Below are positions 16,265 through 24,839 of a DNA stretch of 64,000 bases, piece after piece. Made by a program: the position numbers and the translations under genes. The stretch comes from Desulfovibrio mangrovi (GTDB lineage Bacteria; Desulfobacterota; Desulfovibrionia; Desulfovibrionales; Desulfovibrionaceae). Location: contig NZ_CP104208.1 of NCBI RefSeq assembly GCF_026230175.1, forward strand, positions 3,224,001 through 3,288,000. The letters run 5' to 3'. Each line of letters opens with the position of its first letter. Position 1 is the stretch's first letter. The notes under the pieces were generated by a model. It did not search any database. It saw nothing but the letters and a program-made list of their open reading frames with translations, and was not told where the DNA came from.

Positions 16265-16783
16265 ATGGTACAAGCGATTATCCGTAAAATAGATGCCTTC
16301 ACGGAAGTGATTGGCAAGGCCACCATGGGACTGGCATTGCTGCTGGTTCTGCTGGTTATGGCAGACGTAGCCATGCGCTATGTGTTCAGCATCAGTTTTG
16401 CCGCTGTGCGCGAGCTGGAGTGGCATATGTATTCGATGCTGTTTCTTTTCGGCGGTGCCTACACCCTGCGCCACGACAGCCACGTGCGCGTGGATGTGGC
16501 CTACCAGCACTTCAGCCCGCGAAACCGCGCATTGATTAATGTGCTCGGCTGCCTCATCTTCCTGTTCCCCGGTTGCTTTCTGGTGATCAAGACCTCGGTC
16601 ATGTTCACCAAATTCAGCTGGATGATGGCCGAGCAATCGCCCGATCCGGGCGGTCTGCCCTTCCGCTGGTTCCTTAAGGGGTGCCTGCCCGTGGCCTTTG
16701 GTCTGCTTGCCCTGCAGGGCGTTTCCTTTTTCCTGAAGAATCTGCTTGTCCTTCTCGGCAAGGCAGAGCCCGAGGAGGCGTAA
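16265..16783 (+). CDS. dctQ: TRAP transporter small membrane subunit (DctQ type)
   Basis: The 172-aa protein has four predicted membrane segments (GLALLLVLLVMADVAMRYVF, WHMYSMLFLFGGAYTL, INVLGCLIFLFPGCFLVI, CLPVAFGLLALQGVSFFL) and the DctQ signature RELEWHMYSMLFLFGGAYTLRHDSHVRVDV. It pairs with the large subunit encoded 2 bases downstream. Together they form a sodium- or proton-driven importer of organic acids. No DctP-type periplasmic binding protein gene is adjacent, so the substrate is unknown. GGAG lies about 10 bases before the start. Confidence 0.93.
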   Translation: MVQAIIRKIDAFTEVIGKATMGLALLLVLLVMADVAMRYVFSISFAAVRELEWHMYSMLFLFGGAYTLRHDSHVRVDVAYQHFSPRNRALINVLGCLIFLFPGCFLVIKTSVMFTKFSWMMAEQSPDPGGLPFRWFLKGCLPVAFGLLALQGVSFFLKNLLVLLGKAEPEEA

Positions 16784-16785
16784 GA

Positions 16786-18141
16786 ATGGATCAGGCGCTT
16801 GCAGGCTGGCTTTTTGTCGGCATGACTTTCATGCTCATGCTTGGTTTTCCCGTGGCGTTCACACTGCTGGGCACGTCTCTGGTGTTTGGCGTCATCGGTT
16901 TCGGCTGGGATTTCTTCAACCTCATGCCCCTGCGCGTATGGGGCGTCATGAGCAACTTTACCTACACTGCCGTTCCCCTGTTCATCTTTATGGGGATGGC
17001 CATGGAGCGTTCCGGCATTGCCACCAAGCTCATCGAGTCCATGGGCACCATGCTCGGACGCGTGCGCGGTGGCATGGCCATTTCAGTCGTGCTGGTAGGT
17101 GCGTTGCTGGGGGCATCGACAGGCATCGTGGGCGCCACCGTGGTGACCATGGGGCTGCTTGCCCTGCCCACCATGATGCGCTGTGGCTATAAGAATACCC
17201 TTTCCACCGGTGTTATCGCCGCGTCCGGTACGCTTGGTCAGATCATTCCGCCTTCCATCATTCTCATTCTGCTGGGCGACATCATCGGCGTTCCGGTGGG
17301 TGATCTTTTTATCGGTGCGCTTGTCCCCGGCTTCATGCTGGTTCTGTTCTACATCATCTATATCATGATATATTCCAAGGTCTGGCCGGAAAATGTTCCT
17401 GCCGTGACCTGTGCCCCCAAATGCAAGCCCGGGGATCCCGGGTATGACGCCTGCGCCCTTGATCCCGACATGCCGAGCATGCGAGATCTCATGGCTGCCT
17501 TTCTGCCGCCTCTGTTCCTCATTCTGGCGGTGCTGGGTACCATTTTTGCGGGCATAGCCTCTCCCACGGAAGCCGCAGGGGTGGGCGCATTCGGTGCGCT
17601 TATTCTCAGCTACGTGAACGGCAAATTCAGCTGGCAGATGCTCAAGGAAGTCATGGAATCCACCATGCGCCTGACAAGCATGATCTTCATCATTCTTGTC
17701 GGCGCCACAGCGTTCGGTCTGGTTTTCCGCGGGCTCGGCGGCGACCACCTGGTGCGGGAATTCGTGCAGACGCTGCCCTTCGGCAAGTGGGGCGTGCTGG
17801 CGATCGTGATGTTCCTCATCTTCCTGATGGGATTCTTCCTCGACTTCATCGAGATCACCTTCATTCAGATTCCCGTTCTGGCGCCGATCATGATCGAGTC
17901 CGGCTTCGATCCCACCTGGCTCGCCCTGATTTTCGCCCTTAACCTGCAGACGTCCTTCCTTACGCCGCCTTTCGGGTTTTCGTTGTTCTACCTGAAGGGG
18001 GTCTGCCCGCCGCAGGTCTCCACACTGGATATCTACAAGGGGATTATTCCGTTCGTGCTCATCCAGTTGCTGGTGCTCGGCATCTGCGCCGCCTTCCCCG
18101 ACTTGCTGCTGTGGCTGCCGCAGATGGCTGCCGCACGGTAG
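16786..18141 (+). CDS. dctM: TRAP transporter large membrane subunit (DctM type)
   Basis: The start is ATG 16786 with GAGGAG upstream, giving 451 aa. About 12 hydrophobic segments are visible, with the DctM features PLFIFMGMAMERSGIATKLIESM, GASTGIVGATVVTMGLLALP, GTLGQIIPPSIILILLG and FGFSLFYLKGV. It provides the translocation path. An unusual hydrophilic insert around residues 205-235 (PENVPAVTCAPKCKPGDPGYDACALDPDMP) carries three Cys residues and lies between membrane segments; such an insert is found in a subset of DctM proteins. It is co-transcribed with dctQ and ends at a strong terminator. Confidence 0.93.
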   Translation: MDQALAGWLFVGMTFMLMLGFPVAFTLLGTSLVFGVIGFGWDFFNLMPLRVWGVMSNFTYTAVPLFIFMGMAMERSGIATKLIESMGTMLGRVRGGMAISVVLVGALLGASTGIVGATVVTMGLLALPTMMRCGYKNTLSTGVIAASGTLGQIIPPSIILILLGDIIGVPVGDLFIGALVPGFMLVLFYIIYIMIYSKVWPENVPAVTCAPKCKPGDPGYDACALDPDMPSMRDLMAAFLPPLFLILAVLGTIFAGIASPTEAAGVGAFGALILSYVNGKFSWQMLKEVMESTMRLTSMIFIILVGATAFGLVFRGLGGDHLVREFVQTLPFGKWGVLAIVMFLIFLMGFFLDFIEITFIQIPVLAPIMIESGFDPTWLALIFALNLQTSFLTPPFGFSLFYLKGVCPPQVSTLDIYKGIIPFVLIQLLVLGICAAFPDLLLWLPQMAAAR

Positions 18142-18164
18142 GCGCTGTTTTGTCTGAAAGATGA

Positions 18165-18199
18165 AGCCCCGCAACGGATGTTGCGGGGCTTTTGTTTTT
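18165..18199 (+). terminator. rho-independent terminator after dctM
   Basis: Eleven-base arms AGCCCCGCAAC and GTTGCGGGGCT surround GGAT, followed by TTTGTTTTT. It lies between the convergent dctM and chemoreceptor genes. Confidence 0.92.
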
Positions 18200-18219
18200 C
18201 CAGAGGAGGCTGGTCGGGA

Positions 18220-20031
18220 CTACTTCGCGTCTTCCTTCAGCGTGACGATGAGGCCGCTGAGCGCCTCTGCCTGCTGTGAAAGCTCGCGGATGTCTTCGTC
18301 AGATTCCACAACGCGCCGGGCGTTTTCCTGCGCGATGATGTTGATTTCATCAACACTGTGGGTGATCTCTTCGGAGGCTGCGGACTGCTCTTCGGAAGCT
18401 GTGGCAATGGACTGCACCTGACCGGCTGCTTCCTGTGCCATGCGCACAATCTCTTCAAGCAGCTTGCCGGATTCCAGCGAGAGCTCGGATGCCCCGTGTA
18501 TGGCGTTCACGGCTTCGTCCATGCCCTGCACGTTGAGGCGGGCAAGGCCCTGAATCGAATTGATGTTGTCGCCCACTTCCTTGGTGGCGCCCATGGTCTT
18601 TTCAGCCAGCTTGCGCACCTCGTCGGCCACCACTGCGAAGCCACGGCCCGCTTCGCCGGCACGGGCTGCTTCAATGGCGGCGTTCAGGGCCAGCAGGTTG
18701 GTCTGGTCGGCAATGTCGTTGATCACGTTCATCACGTGGCCGATGGCATCCGACTGTTCACCCAGCTTGTGCATGTTGCTCTTGAGTTCGTTGGTCAGGG
18801 TCTGCAGGTTGTTCATGGCGGAAACGGTCTTGGTTACCATTTCTGCTCCCTGCAGTGCCTTTTCCCGCGACTTTTCGGTTTGTTCGGCTGCCTCGCTGGC
18901 GTTACGCGCCACTTCCAGCACGGTGGCGTTCATTTCTTCCATGGCGGTGGCGGTTTCACTGATGCGGGACATCTGGTTGTCCGTGCCGCCGCGGATTTCA
19001 TCACTGCGGTTGGAAAGGTCCACAGTGGCCGTGTTGATGCGTTCCACTACACCTTCAAGGCGGCCTGCGGCGGTGAGCATACCTTCCTTGGTGGCCTGTT
19101 CGGCCTTGGCCATGGCTTCTTCCGCCTTGCGCAGGGCATCTCGGGCAATCTCTGTCTGTCTGTTGGCCTCTGCGCCCTTGACTTCCATGTCTTCAATGTT
19201 GGCCTTGAGCGTCTTCACCATGGTGCCCAGAGACAGTTGCAGTTGCGCCACTTCATCCTTGCCCTTGGGAGCGATCTGCACGTTGAGGTTGCCTTCAGCA
19301 ACGGCATTGGCTGCTGCGGTAGCCTCGCGCAGGGGGCGCGTGATGGAAAGGTTCATCGCAATGCTCAGCGGCAGAATACCGAAGATCATGATGGCGGCGA
19401 GAATGGCGACAGTGGTGTAGGTCGACGTGGAGACAATGTCACCGATCTTGTTTGCAATGCGCTGCTTTTCCACTTCCACGTTGTCAACGTAGACGCCGGT
19501 ACCTGCCCAGTAGTCCGTGCCGGGAATCATCATGGCGTAGCTGATCTTGGGTTGCGTGCCCATGTTCGGCTTGGGCCAGGTGTATTCGACAAAGCCGCCA
19601 CCGTCATGGGCCGCCCGGGCCAGTTCGCGGATGACGAATACGCCGTTGGGATCCTTGGCTGCGCCCTTGTCCTGTCCGACAGTGTCAGGACTCGCGGCGT
19701 GGGCGACTACCGTAGTGTCGCGGTAGACGAAATAGTAGCCGGACTTATCTGCTTCGTACCGGATGGAGTTTGTGGCCTTGCGGATGAGGTCGTCCCGTTG
19801 GTCTTCCGGGGCGGCAGAGATCATTGTGTTTATGGTGCTCACAAACGTGAGGGTTGCCAGTTGCAATCTGGCCTTGTGGTCCTTGAGCATGACCGTTTGT
19901 GTTTCGGTCACGCCTATGTTTGCCACCTTGTCTGTGAGTTGTACGAATACAGCAACCGTTGCACTGATGAACAAAGCCATCAGGATGATCAGTGCAATGA
20001 TTCTGCTGCCTATGGGAATATTTCTGAACAT
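18220..20031 (-). CDS. methyl-accepting chemotaxis protein with Cache-type sensor (MCP1)
   Basis: The start is ATG 20031 ([14 protein letters not shown]) preceded by AAGGAGG; the protein has 603 aa. Order of domains: membrane segment about 9-31, periplasmic single-Cache domain ([41 protein letters not shown]) to about 185, second membrane segment ([19 protein letters not shown]), HAMP to about 275, then the MCP signalling domain with hairpin tip [42 protein letters not shown]. There is no C-terminal CheR/CheB tether pentapeptide. The ligand is unknown. Its closest relative is the next gene. A sigma-28-like promoter lies about 100 bases upstream. Confidence 0.95.
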   Translation of the reverse strand: MFRNIPIGSRIIALIILMALFISATVAVFVQLTDKVANIGVTETQTVMLKDHKARLQLATLTFVSTINTMISAAPEDQRDDLIRKATNSIRYEADKSGYYFVYRDTTVVAHAASPDTVGQDKGAAKDPNGVFVIRELARAAHDGGGFVEYTWPKPNMGTQPKISYAMMIPGTDYWAGTGVYVDNVEVEKQRIANKIGDIVSTSTYTTVAILAAIMIFGILPLSIAMNLSITRPLREATAAANAVAEGNLNVQIAPKGKDEVAQLQLSLGTMVKTLKANIEDMEVKGAEANRQTEIARDALRKAEEAMAKAEQATKEGMLTAAGRLEGVVERINTATVDLSNRSDEIRGGTDNQMSRISETATAMEEMNATVLEVARNASEAAEQTEKSREKALQGAEMVTKTVSAMNNLQTLTNELKSNMHKLGEQSDAIGHVMNVINDIADQTNLLALNAAIEAARAGEAGRGFAVVADEVRKLAEKTMGATKEVGDNINSIQGLARLNVQGMDEAVNAIHGASELSLESGKLLEEIVRMAQEAAGQVQSIATASEEQSAASEEITHSVDEINIIAQENARRVVESDEDIRELSQQAEALSGLIVTLKEDAK

Positions 20032-20130
20032 TGTCGCCTCCTTGGATAAATGTGTCTGCCAACGCCCCCCGTGGCATTTGGAACAGCTCTCCATCCGGCC
20101 CCCTATTCCTTTCCGAATGGTTATGTAGTC

Positions 20131-20157
20131 ATATCGGCGGATTAAGGATTACCGTTA
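20131..20157 (-). promoter_or_regulatory. sigma-28 (FliA)-type promoter of MCP1
   Basis: Read on the minus strand, GCCGATAT (20138-20131) matches the sigma-28 -10 element GCCGATAA at 7 of 8 positions. TAACGGTA, 11 bases upstream, matches the -35 element TAAAGTTT at 5 of 8. The distance to the MCP1 start (about 100 bases) is reasonable. Confidence 0.65.
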
Positions 20158-20391
20158 TATCGTGTAAGGAAAAAATGTATCTACTTTTTAACAACAGGAG
20201 GAGGCAGTAGATGTTGCAGGTATGGAGTGTTTGCAAAGACACTGTTGGTGGAGTGGTTAATCATGCAGTTTATCCTTTCACGACTTATGGTCAGACCAAT
20301 TTGTATGCCTGGCAGGGGTGCTAATGAGACTTACTATATTTATATGGCTTCGAGCTGGTCGTTTCAAGAGAAAATGCTGTGAGTATATGTA

Positions 20392-20430
20392 TAAAAAACC
20401 CCCGCCTTCCTCTGGAGGGCGGGGTTTTTG
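20392..20430. terminator. bidirectional terminator at the gap between chemoreceptors
   Basis: AAAAAACCCCCGCC and GGGCGGGGTTTTT form a GC-rich stem with A and T tails. It terminates MCP2 from the upstream side of the minus-strand gap and can work in both directions. Confidence 0.85.
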
Positions 20431-20449
20431 GTGGTTCTTTGCAGTACTG

Positions 20450-22264
20450 CTATTTAGCGTCTGCCTTCAGGGAATGAATAAGGCTGCTCAATTCATTCGC
20501 TTCTTCAGCTAGTTGCTGGATGTCTCTGTCCGATTCGGCAACGCGATGGGCGTTCTCGTTCGCTATCTGGTTGATTTCGTCAACGCTGCTGGTGATCTGT
20601 TCAGATGCGGCGGATTGTTGTTCGGCTGCAGTGGCGATGGACTGTACCTGCATGGCTGCATCCTGCGCCATGGAAACGATTTCATACAGCATCTGGCCGG
20701 ACTGGTTAGAAAGATCCGTGGCTCCGTTGATGGCATTCACGGCTTCGTCCATGCCGTCCACGTTGGCCTTGGCAAGGCCCTGGATGGACTTGATGCTTTC
20801 GCCCACTTCCTTGGTTGCGCCCATGGTCTTTTCAGCCAGTTTGCGCACTTCATCGGCAACCACGGCGAACCCGCGTCCTGCGTCACCGGCGCGCGCAGCT
20901 TCGATGGCAGCGTTCAGAGCCAGCAGGTTGGTCTGGTCTGCAATGTCGTTAATGACGTTCATGACCTGACCAATGGCTACGGACTGTTCGCCAAGCTTGT
21001 GCATGTTCCCTTTGAGGTTCGTCGTAAGGGTTTGCAGGTCGTTCATGGACTTTACGGTGTCCGATACCACGGTCGAGCCCTGCAGGGCTTTTTCACGTGA
21101 TTTTTCAGTCTGGTCGGCGGCTTCGCCGGCATTGCGGGCCACTTCCAGCACTGTGGCATTCATTTCTTCCATGGCGGTGGCGGTTTCACTGATGCGGGAC
21201 ATCTGATTCTCGGTACCGCGTCTGATCTCATCACTGCGCGTGGCAAGGTCATTGGTGGCGTGCGAAATGCGGGAAACAACCCCCTCGAGTCGACCGGCGG
21301 CGGTGAGCATGCCTTCTCTCGTGGCTTTCTCGGCCTGCAGCATGGCGTCTTCAGCGCGCTTGGCCGCTTCGCGGGCGGATTGCGCCTGCCGGTTGGCTTC
21401 TTCCTCTTTGGCGGCCATGTCCTGAATGTTTCGTTTCAGGGTTGCCACCATTTCATTGAGGGACTGCTGAAGGTTGGAGACTTCGTCCCTGCCCTTGGTG
21501 TTCAGCTGTACATCCAGATTGCCGTGGGCCACGGCATCGGCAGCGGCGGTAGCTTCCCGCAACGGACGGACAATGGAGGCGATGAGGGTAAGGCTGAACG
21601 GCAGCACCAGAATCAGGAAGACAGCGGCCAGCGTGCCGAGGGTCCATGTGGTCTTGGTGGTGACGATGTCACTGATTTTGGACTCGATGCGGGCCTTTTC
21701 CATGTCCACGTTGTCGACATAGATGCCGGTTCCGATCCAGCTGTCAGTGCCGGGAATGAGATTGGCGTATCCCAGCTTGAGGGTCTGGCCTGCGCCGGGC
21801 TTATCCCAGAAGTAGGTGACGAACCCGCCGCCGTCATGCGCGGCCTTGTTCAGTTCGCGTACCAGATACACACCATTGGGGTCCTTGAGGTCCTTGAGAT
21901 CCTTGCCTTCAAGTTCCTTCTTGGGAGGCAACACCTGAACTGTGGTATTTTCATACACGAAGTAGTAGCCGGAGTTGTCATCCTCGAAGCGGAATTTGTC
22001 GATTGACTTGCGGATGATCTCCAGTTGCTCTTCCTTTGTGGGCGCGTCTGCTATGAGTACGCCCAGCGCTTCGGCAATCGTGTCTGTAGCGAGCTTCAGG
22101 CGTCGCTTGTGATCCTCCAGCATTACGTTCTGGGTTTCCTGCAGCTCTGCCTGCGAAACTTCCGCCGTGAGGCGGATGAACGCAAAAATGCTGATCGCCA
22201 TGAACAGCGTCATGAAGATGAGCAGGGATAATACACGTTTGCCAATGGTGATGCTGCGTAACAT
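20450..22264 (-). CDS. methyl-accepting chemotaxis protein with Cache-type sensor (MCP2)
   Basis: The 604-aa protein has the same architecture as MCP1: membrane segment ([20 protein letters not shown]), single-Cache domain ([46 protein letters not shown]), second membrane segment, HAMP and an MCP signalling domain with the same hairpin tip. The signalling regions are nearly the same as in MCP1, while the sensor ligand pocket differs ([19 protein letters not shown] against [18 protein letters not shown]), so the pair looks like a tandem duplication with sensor divergence. There is no C-terminal tether. The ligand is unknown, perhaps a small organic acid as for many Cache receptors. Confidence 0.95.
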   Translation of the reverse strand: MLRSITIGKRVLSLLIFMTLFMAISIFAFIRLTAEVSQAELQETQNVMLEDHKRRLKLATDTIAEALGVLIADAPTKEEQLEIIRKSIDKFRFEDDNSGYYFVYENTTVQVLPPKKELEGKDLKDLKDPNGVYLVRELNKAAHDGGGFVTYFWDKPGAGQTLKLGYANLIPGTDSWIGTGIYVDNVDMEKARIESKISDIVTTKTTWTLGTLAAVFLILVLPFSLTLIASIVRPLREATAAADAVAHGNLDVQLNTKGRDEVSNLQQSLNEMVATLKRNIQDMAAKEEEANRQAQSAREAAKRAEDAMLQAEKATREGMLTAAGRLEGVVSRISHATNDLATRSDEIRRGTENQMSRISETATAMEEMNATVLEVARNAGEAADQTEKSREKALQGSTVVSDTVKSMNDLQTLTTNLKGNMHKLGEQSVAIGQVMNVINDIADQTNLLALNAAIEAARAGDAGRGFAVVADEVRKLAEKTMGATKEVGESIKSIQGLAKANVDGMDEAVNAINGATDLSNQSGQMLYEIVSMAQDAAMQVQSIATAAEQQSAASEQITSSVDEINQIANENAHRVAESDRDIQQLAEEANELSSLIHSLKADAK

Positions 22265-22295
22265 AGAACTCTCCTGCCGGGATTAGAAGGTTGTG

Positions 22296-22314
22296 CCGCA
22301 TTATAACTATGCGG
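22296..22314 (-). promoter_or_regulatory. perfect -10 (TATAAT) inside an inverted repeat upstream of MCP2
   Basis: Minus-strand TATAAT (22305-22300) lies inside the inverted repeat CCGCAT-N7-ATGCGG, 36 to 50 bases upstream of the MCP2 start. The repeat could be an operator overlapping the promoter. The -35 is not clear. Confidence 0.4.
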
Positions 22315-22357
22315 TAGCGATGCAAATAATGCAAGTGGTTGTGCTGCCTAGGGGCGC

Positions 22358-22386
22358 AAAAAAGGACCGCACACACGGTGCGTCCT
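22358..22386 (-). terminator. terminator at the end of the lactate gene block
   Basis: On the minus strand AGGACGCAC and GTGCGGTCCT (one bulge) form a stem followed by TTTTTT. It follows the DRTGG-domain gene and ends the por-lldP-dld-pta-ackA block. Confidence 0.85.
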
Positions 22387-22422
22387 GAATACATGCCGGT
22401 CCGGCTCAGCGTTAGGTAGGGT

Positions 22423-23478
22423 CTAGAGGGCCTGCGTAATGTGCTGCAGGTCGAGCACGCTGTTCACAAGCGCGGCCGCCCGTTCGATTTTCACCAACTC
22501 GCGCAATTTCTGACTGGCGAGAATGGTCTCCATCTGCTTGGCCACGGTGTAGGTGTCGTCCTTCACCTGAATGACGGGCACGCCCTTCTGCTCGGAGCGG
22601 GCTCTGACCAGTTCGTTGGGTGCGATGTTGCCTGTGAGAATGAGGCAGGGGCAATCGCCTTCGAGGGCGACCAGTTGCAGGTCGGTGCGGTCGCCGCCGA
22701 CAATGGTGGCGGAGTTCCGCTGGCGGCGGAAATAGGTCATGAAGTTTTCCACCTGCATGGTGCCGATGAGAAAATCTTCTATGATGCGCTGGGACTGGGC
22801 GTTGCCGGAAATGATCTTGCCACCGAGACGCCATGCCAGTTCGGAAGCCTTGATGGCGTTGAGCAGCGGATCGCGCGGAATGATGCCCAGCACCTTGATG
22901 TCCTGCTCGCTCAGATAGGGCACCAGAATTTCGACCGCATCGCGCATGAAGAGTTCCGGTACGTCATTGAAGAGAACACCCAGCAGGGAGTCGCCAAGGC
23001 ATTCTCGAATGCTGAGCACGGCGTCGTAATGCAGGGTGTTGTCGAAGCGGTCCACGAGGATGGTCTTGAGCCCGAGGGCACGGACGATGGAGACGCCATC
23101 CACCCCACGGTGCTTGCCGCGGTGCAGGAAGGAGCCGCTGCCGCAGACGAGCATGACGTCCTTGTCGCGGGAAAGCCGTTCATAGGCCGCACGGATGCGT
23201 TCCATGCAATTTTCCGGCTGGATGAGACGCGTTGCCCGCAGATTCTGGGGAATGATGACGGGAGTCAGTTCGTCCGGTGCGGCGTCCAGACCAAGGACTT
23301 CGCGAATGAGCATGGCGTCTTCATCGCCGATGATCTCATCCACGGTGACGGGCAGTGCGCCAACCGGCTTCATGTAACCGACGCGAAGGCCCTGCTTTTG
23401 CAGTGCCAGCCCAAGGGCAAGGGCGGTGATGTTCTTGCCTGCAAACGCGCTGGTGGAGCCTATGTAGATGCCTGTCAT
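22423..23478 (-). CDS. BioD-like/DRTGG domain protein of the lactate gene block
   Basis: The 351-aa protein has an N-terminal P-loop-type domain related to dethiobiotin synthetase (GIYIGSTSAFAGKNITALALGLALQKQGLRVGYMKPVGA), then a DRTGG domain at about 210-320 (VENFMTYFRRQRNSATIVGGDRTDLQLVAL, ILTGNIAPNELVRARSEQKGVPVI). This two-domain unit is the same as the N-terminal regulatory half of the Pta encoded nearby, without the catalytic domain. D. vulgaris has a homologue (DVU3031) at the same place. It might sense a nucleotide or adjust Pta activity; no function is established. It follows ackA after a terminator-like hairpin. Confidence 0.85.
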   Translation of the reverse strand: MTGIYIGSTSAFAGKNITALALGLALQKQGLRVGYMKPVGALPVTVDEIIGDEDAMLIREVLGLDAAPDELTPVIIPQNLRATRLIQPENCMERIRAAYERLSRDKDVMLVCGSGSFLHRGKHRGVDGVSIVRALGLKTILVDRFDNTLHYDAVLSIRECLGDSLLGVLFNDVPELFMRDAVEILVPYLSEQDIKVLGIIPRDPLLNAIKASELAWRLGGKIISGNAQSQRIIEDFLIGTMQVENFMTYFRRQRNSATIVGGDRTDLQLVALEGDCPCLILTGNIAPNELVRARSEQKGVPVIQVKDDTYTVAKQMETILASQKLRELVKIERAAALVNSVLDLQHITQAL

Positions 23479-23550
23479 GGAGTTCCTCCCGTATGGACAA
23501 GGGGTTGCGCCGGAGTAATGCGGTTGATTGAGCGTTCTGTCAAGTCGGAC

Positions 23551-23585
23551 GAAAACGGGGCAGGGTTGTGTTCAACCCCGCCCCG
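23551..23585 (-). terminator. hairpin with T-tract between ackA and the DRTGG gene
   Basis: On the minus strand CGGGGCGGGGTTG and CAACCCTGCCCCG (13-base arms, one mismatch) enclose a 4-base loop, followed by TTTTC. It lies about 25 bases after the ackA stop, so it can reduce expression of the downstream gene. Confidence 0.75.
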
Positions 23586-23610
23586 CAACATGTCTCAAAC
23601 CCAGGTGATG

Positions 23611-24816
23611 TTAGCCCTTGAGGACTTCCATGGTCGCCTGAGCGATTTCGAGTTCTTCGTTGGTGGGGATGACCAGCACCTGCACCTTGCCGCCCTTGCT
23701 GATGGAGCGGGCAACACCGCGGCGGGTGTTGTTTTCTTCGATATCGATTTCGATGCCGAGGTGTTCCATGTCCTTGCAGACTTCTGCACGCATGAATTCG
23801 TCGTTTTCGCCGATACCGGCGGTGAAGATAACTGCGTCAACTTCGCCTACAACGGCCATGAAGGCACCGATGTACTTCTTGATGCGATAGGACATCATTT
23901 CAAATGCGAGCTGAGCCTTTTCGTTACCTTCCTGACGTGCGGAATGGATGTCACGCATGTCGTTCATGCCGCAGATGCCCTTGAGGCCGGACTGCTTGTT
24001 CATGACGTTGTCCATCTCGGCAGCGGAGATACCGGTCTTTTCCATGACGAAGGGCACGATGGCGGGATCGATGTCGCCGCAACGGGTACCCATCATCAGA
24101 CCCTCGAGCGGGGTCAGACCCATGGTGGTGTCCACGCACTTGCCGTTCTTGACGGCGCACATGGAGCAGCCGTTGCCGAGGTGGCAGGTGATGATGTTCA
24201 GTTCGTCCAGGGGCTTACCGAGGAACTTTGCAGCCTGCTTGGTCACATAGCGGTGCGAGGTGCCGTGGAACCCGTAGCGACGTACCTGCAGGTCTTCGTA
24301 CATGGAGTACGGAAGGGGGTAGAGGAACGCCTTCTTGGGCATGGTCTGATGGAATTCGGTGTCGAATACGCCAACAGAGGGCACGCCGGGGAAGAGTTCT
24401 TCAGCCACTTCGATGCCTGCAAGGTTTGCAGGGTTGTGCAGGGGGCCGAGGGGGAAGTATTCGCGGATAACGTCCTTGGCCCAGTCGTTGATCTTGAGAG
24501 ACTTGGTGATCTTTTCGCCGCCGAGCAGAACGCGGTGGCCAATGGCGTAGATTTCGGACTTGTCCTTGATAACACCGTTTTCGCTGTCGGTGATCAGGTC
24601 AACTACGCGCTTCATGCCGGCAACGTGGTTTGCAAATTCTTCGTTGATGGCGATCTTCTTTTCAGCATCGGTGTCGGGATGGATCTTGTGGGTCAGTTTC
24701 CCGTTGGCTTCACCAATGCGCTCAACAAGGCCGGAGCACAGAGAGGTCTCAGTCTCCATGTTGATGAGCTGATATTTGATAGAAGAAGAGCCGGAGTTGA
24801 TAACGAGTACGTTCAT
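23611..24816 (-). CDS. ackA: acetate kinase
   Basis: The 401-aa protein has the ASKHA-fold signatures of acetate kinase: NVLVINSGSSSIKYQL at the N-terminus, YGFHGTSHRYVTKQA with the catalytic His region, ITCHLGNGCSMCAVKNGKCVDTTMGLTPLEGLMMGTRCGDIDPAI, and IFTAGIGENDEFMR near the C-terminus. It converts acetyl phosphate and ADP to acetate and ATP, the substrate-level ATP yield of lactate oxidation. Length is normal for the family. It lies 23 bases after pta, in the same operon segment, and a terminator hairpin follows. Confidence 0.97.
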   Translation of the reverse strand: MNVLVINSGSSSIKYQLINMETETSLCSGLVERIGEANGKLTHKIHPDTDAEKKIAINEEFANHVAGMKRVVDLITDSENGVIKDKSEIYAIGHRVLLGGEKITKSLKINDWAKDVIREYFPLGPLHNPANLAGIEVAEELFPGVPSVGVFDTEFHQTMPKKAFLYPLPYSMYEDLQVRRYGFHGTSHRYVTKQAAKFLGKPLDELNIITCHLGNGCSMCAVKNGKCVDTTMGLTPLEGLMMGTRCGDIDPAIVPFVMEKTGISAAEMDNVMNKQSGLKGICGMNDMRDIHSARQEGNEKAQLAFEMMSYRIKKYIGAFMAVVGEVDAVIFTAGIGENDEFMRAEVCKDMEHLGIEIDIEENNTRRGVARSISKGGKVQVLVIPTNEELEIAQATMEVLKG

Positions 24817-24839
24817 GGTGGTTTGGTTCCTTGCGGACT

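Larger units (their letters stand above)
20032..20449. other. gap between the two chemoreceptor genes
   Basis: This 418-base gap contains the MCP1 promoter and leader (20032-20160) and the MCP2 terminator region (20392-20430). In the rest (20160-20390) I see no gene or motif; it is AT-rich. Confidence 0.6.
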
